14,275 bases of DNA from a bacterium (GTDB taxonomy: Bacteria > Bdellovibrionota_C > UBA2361 > OMII01). Numbering within the stretch: position 1 is the stretch's first letter; each line of letters starts with the position of its first letter. The notes below the pieces were generated by a model, which saw nothing but the letters and a program-made list of their open reading frames with translations, made no database searches and had not been told where the DNA came from. Position numbers and translations under genes: made by a program. Positions 14,275 to 14,275 of this stretch are shown here, in pieces. The stretch lies in contig JAFMIS010000021.1 in the NCBI GenBank assembly GCA_017853915.1, forward strand, positions 1 to 14,275, written 5' to 3'.

Positions 14275-14275
14275 A

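Overview
The window holds ten recognisable protein genes and one gene of unassigned function, with no sign of phage, plasmid, transposon or CRISPR material. The gene content (IF2, SecD/SecF/YajC, a bacterial MetRS with a zinc knuckle, a subtilase with a long Pro/Thr linker) indicates a Gram-negative-type bacterium of moderate GC. The IF2 N-terminal region and the infB-rbfA-nrnA-truB order resemble deltaproteobacteria-like lineages. That placement is inference from remembered family patterns, and the sequence alone does not fix the taxon.

Layout, left to right. Positions 2-4288 (+) are a compact translation and RNA-metabolism cluster: infB (5' end outside the window), rbfA, nrnA (DHH phosphoesterase) and truB, with gaps of 2 to 27 nt. 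A 42-nt spacer leads to purA (4331-5644, +). An 82-nt spacer with a palindrome and a hairpin leads to the Sec accessory genes yajC, secD and secF (5727-8665, +). Convergent to these is a two-gene minus-strand unit: a zinc-finger-less DnaJ/CbpA-like co-chaperone (9508-10557), then a four-helix membrane protein with a SAM-methyltransferase domain (8721-9503). The methyltransferase ribosome-binding site lies inside the last two codons of the dnaJ-like gene. A 363-nt divergent spacer precedes metG (10921-12621, +). It holds a short ORF with an ideal Shine-Dalgarno, a GC hairpin, a 12-bp palindrome and two pairs of 9-bp direct repeats. The window ends in a secreted-type S8 subtilase on the minus strand (12634-14274), whose signal peptide and start are outside the window.

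How the genes work together: the first block serves translation initiation, 30S maturation, nanoRNA/pAp turnover and tRNA pseudouridylation. YajC-SecD-SecF pull proteins through SecYEG, the likely export route for the neighbouring subtilase. The least explained part is the J-protein/membrane-methyltransferase pair. I did not find a clearly new defence or mobile system, and the findings are modest leads in an otherwise housekeeping region.
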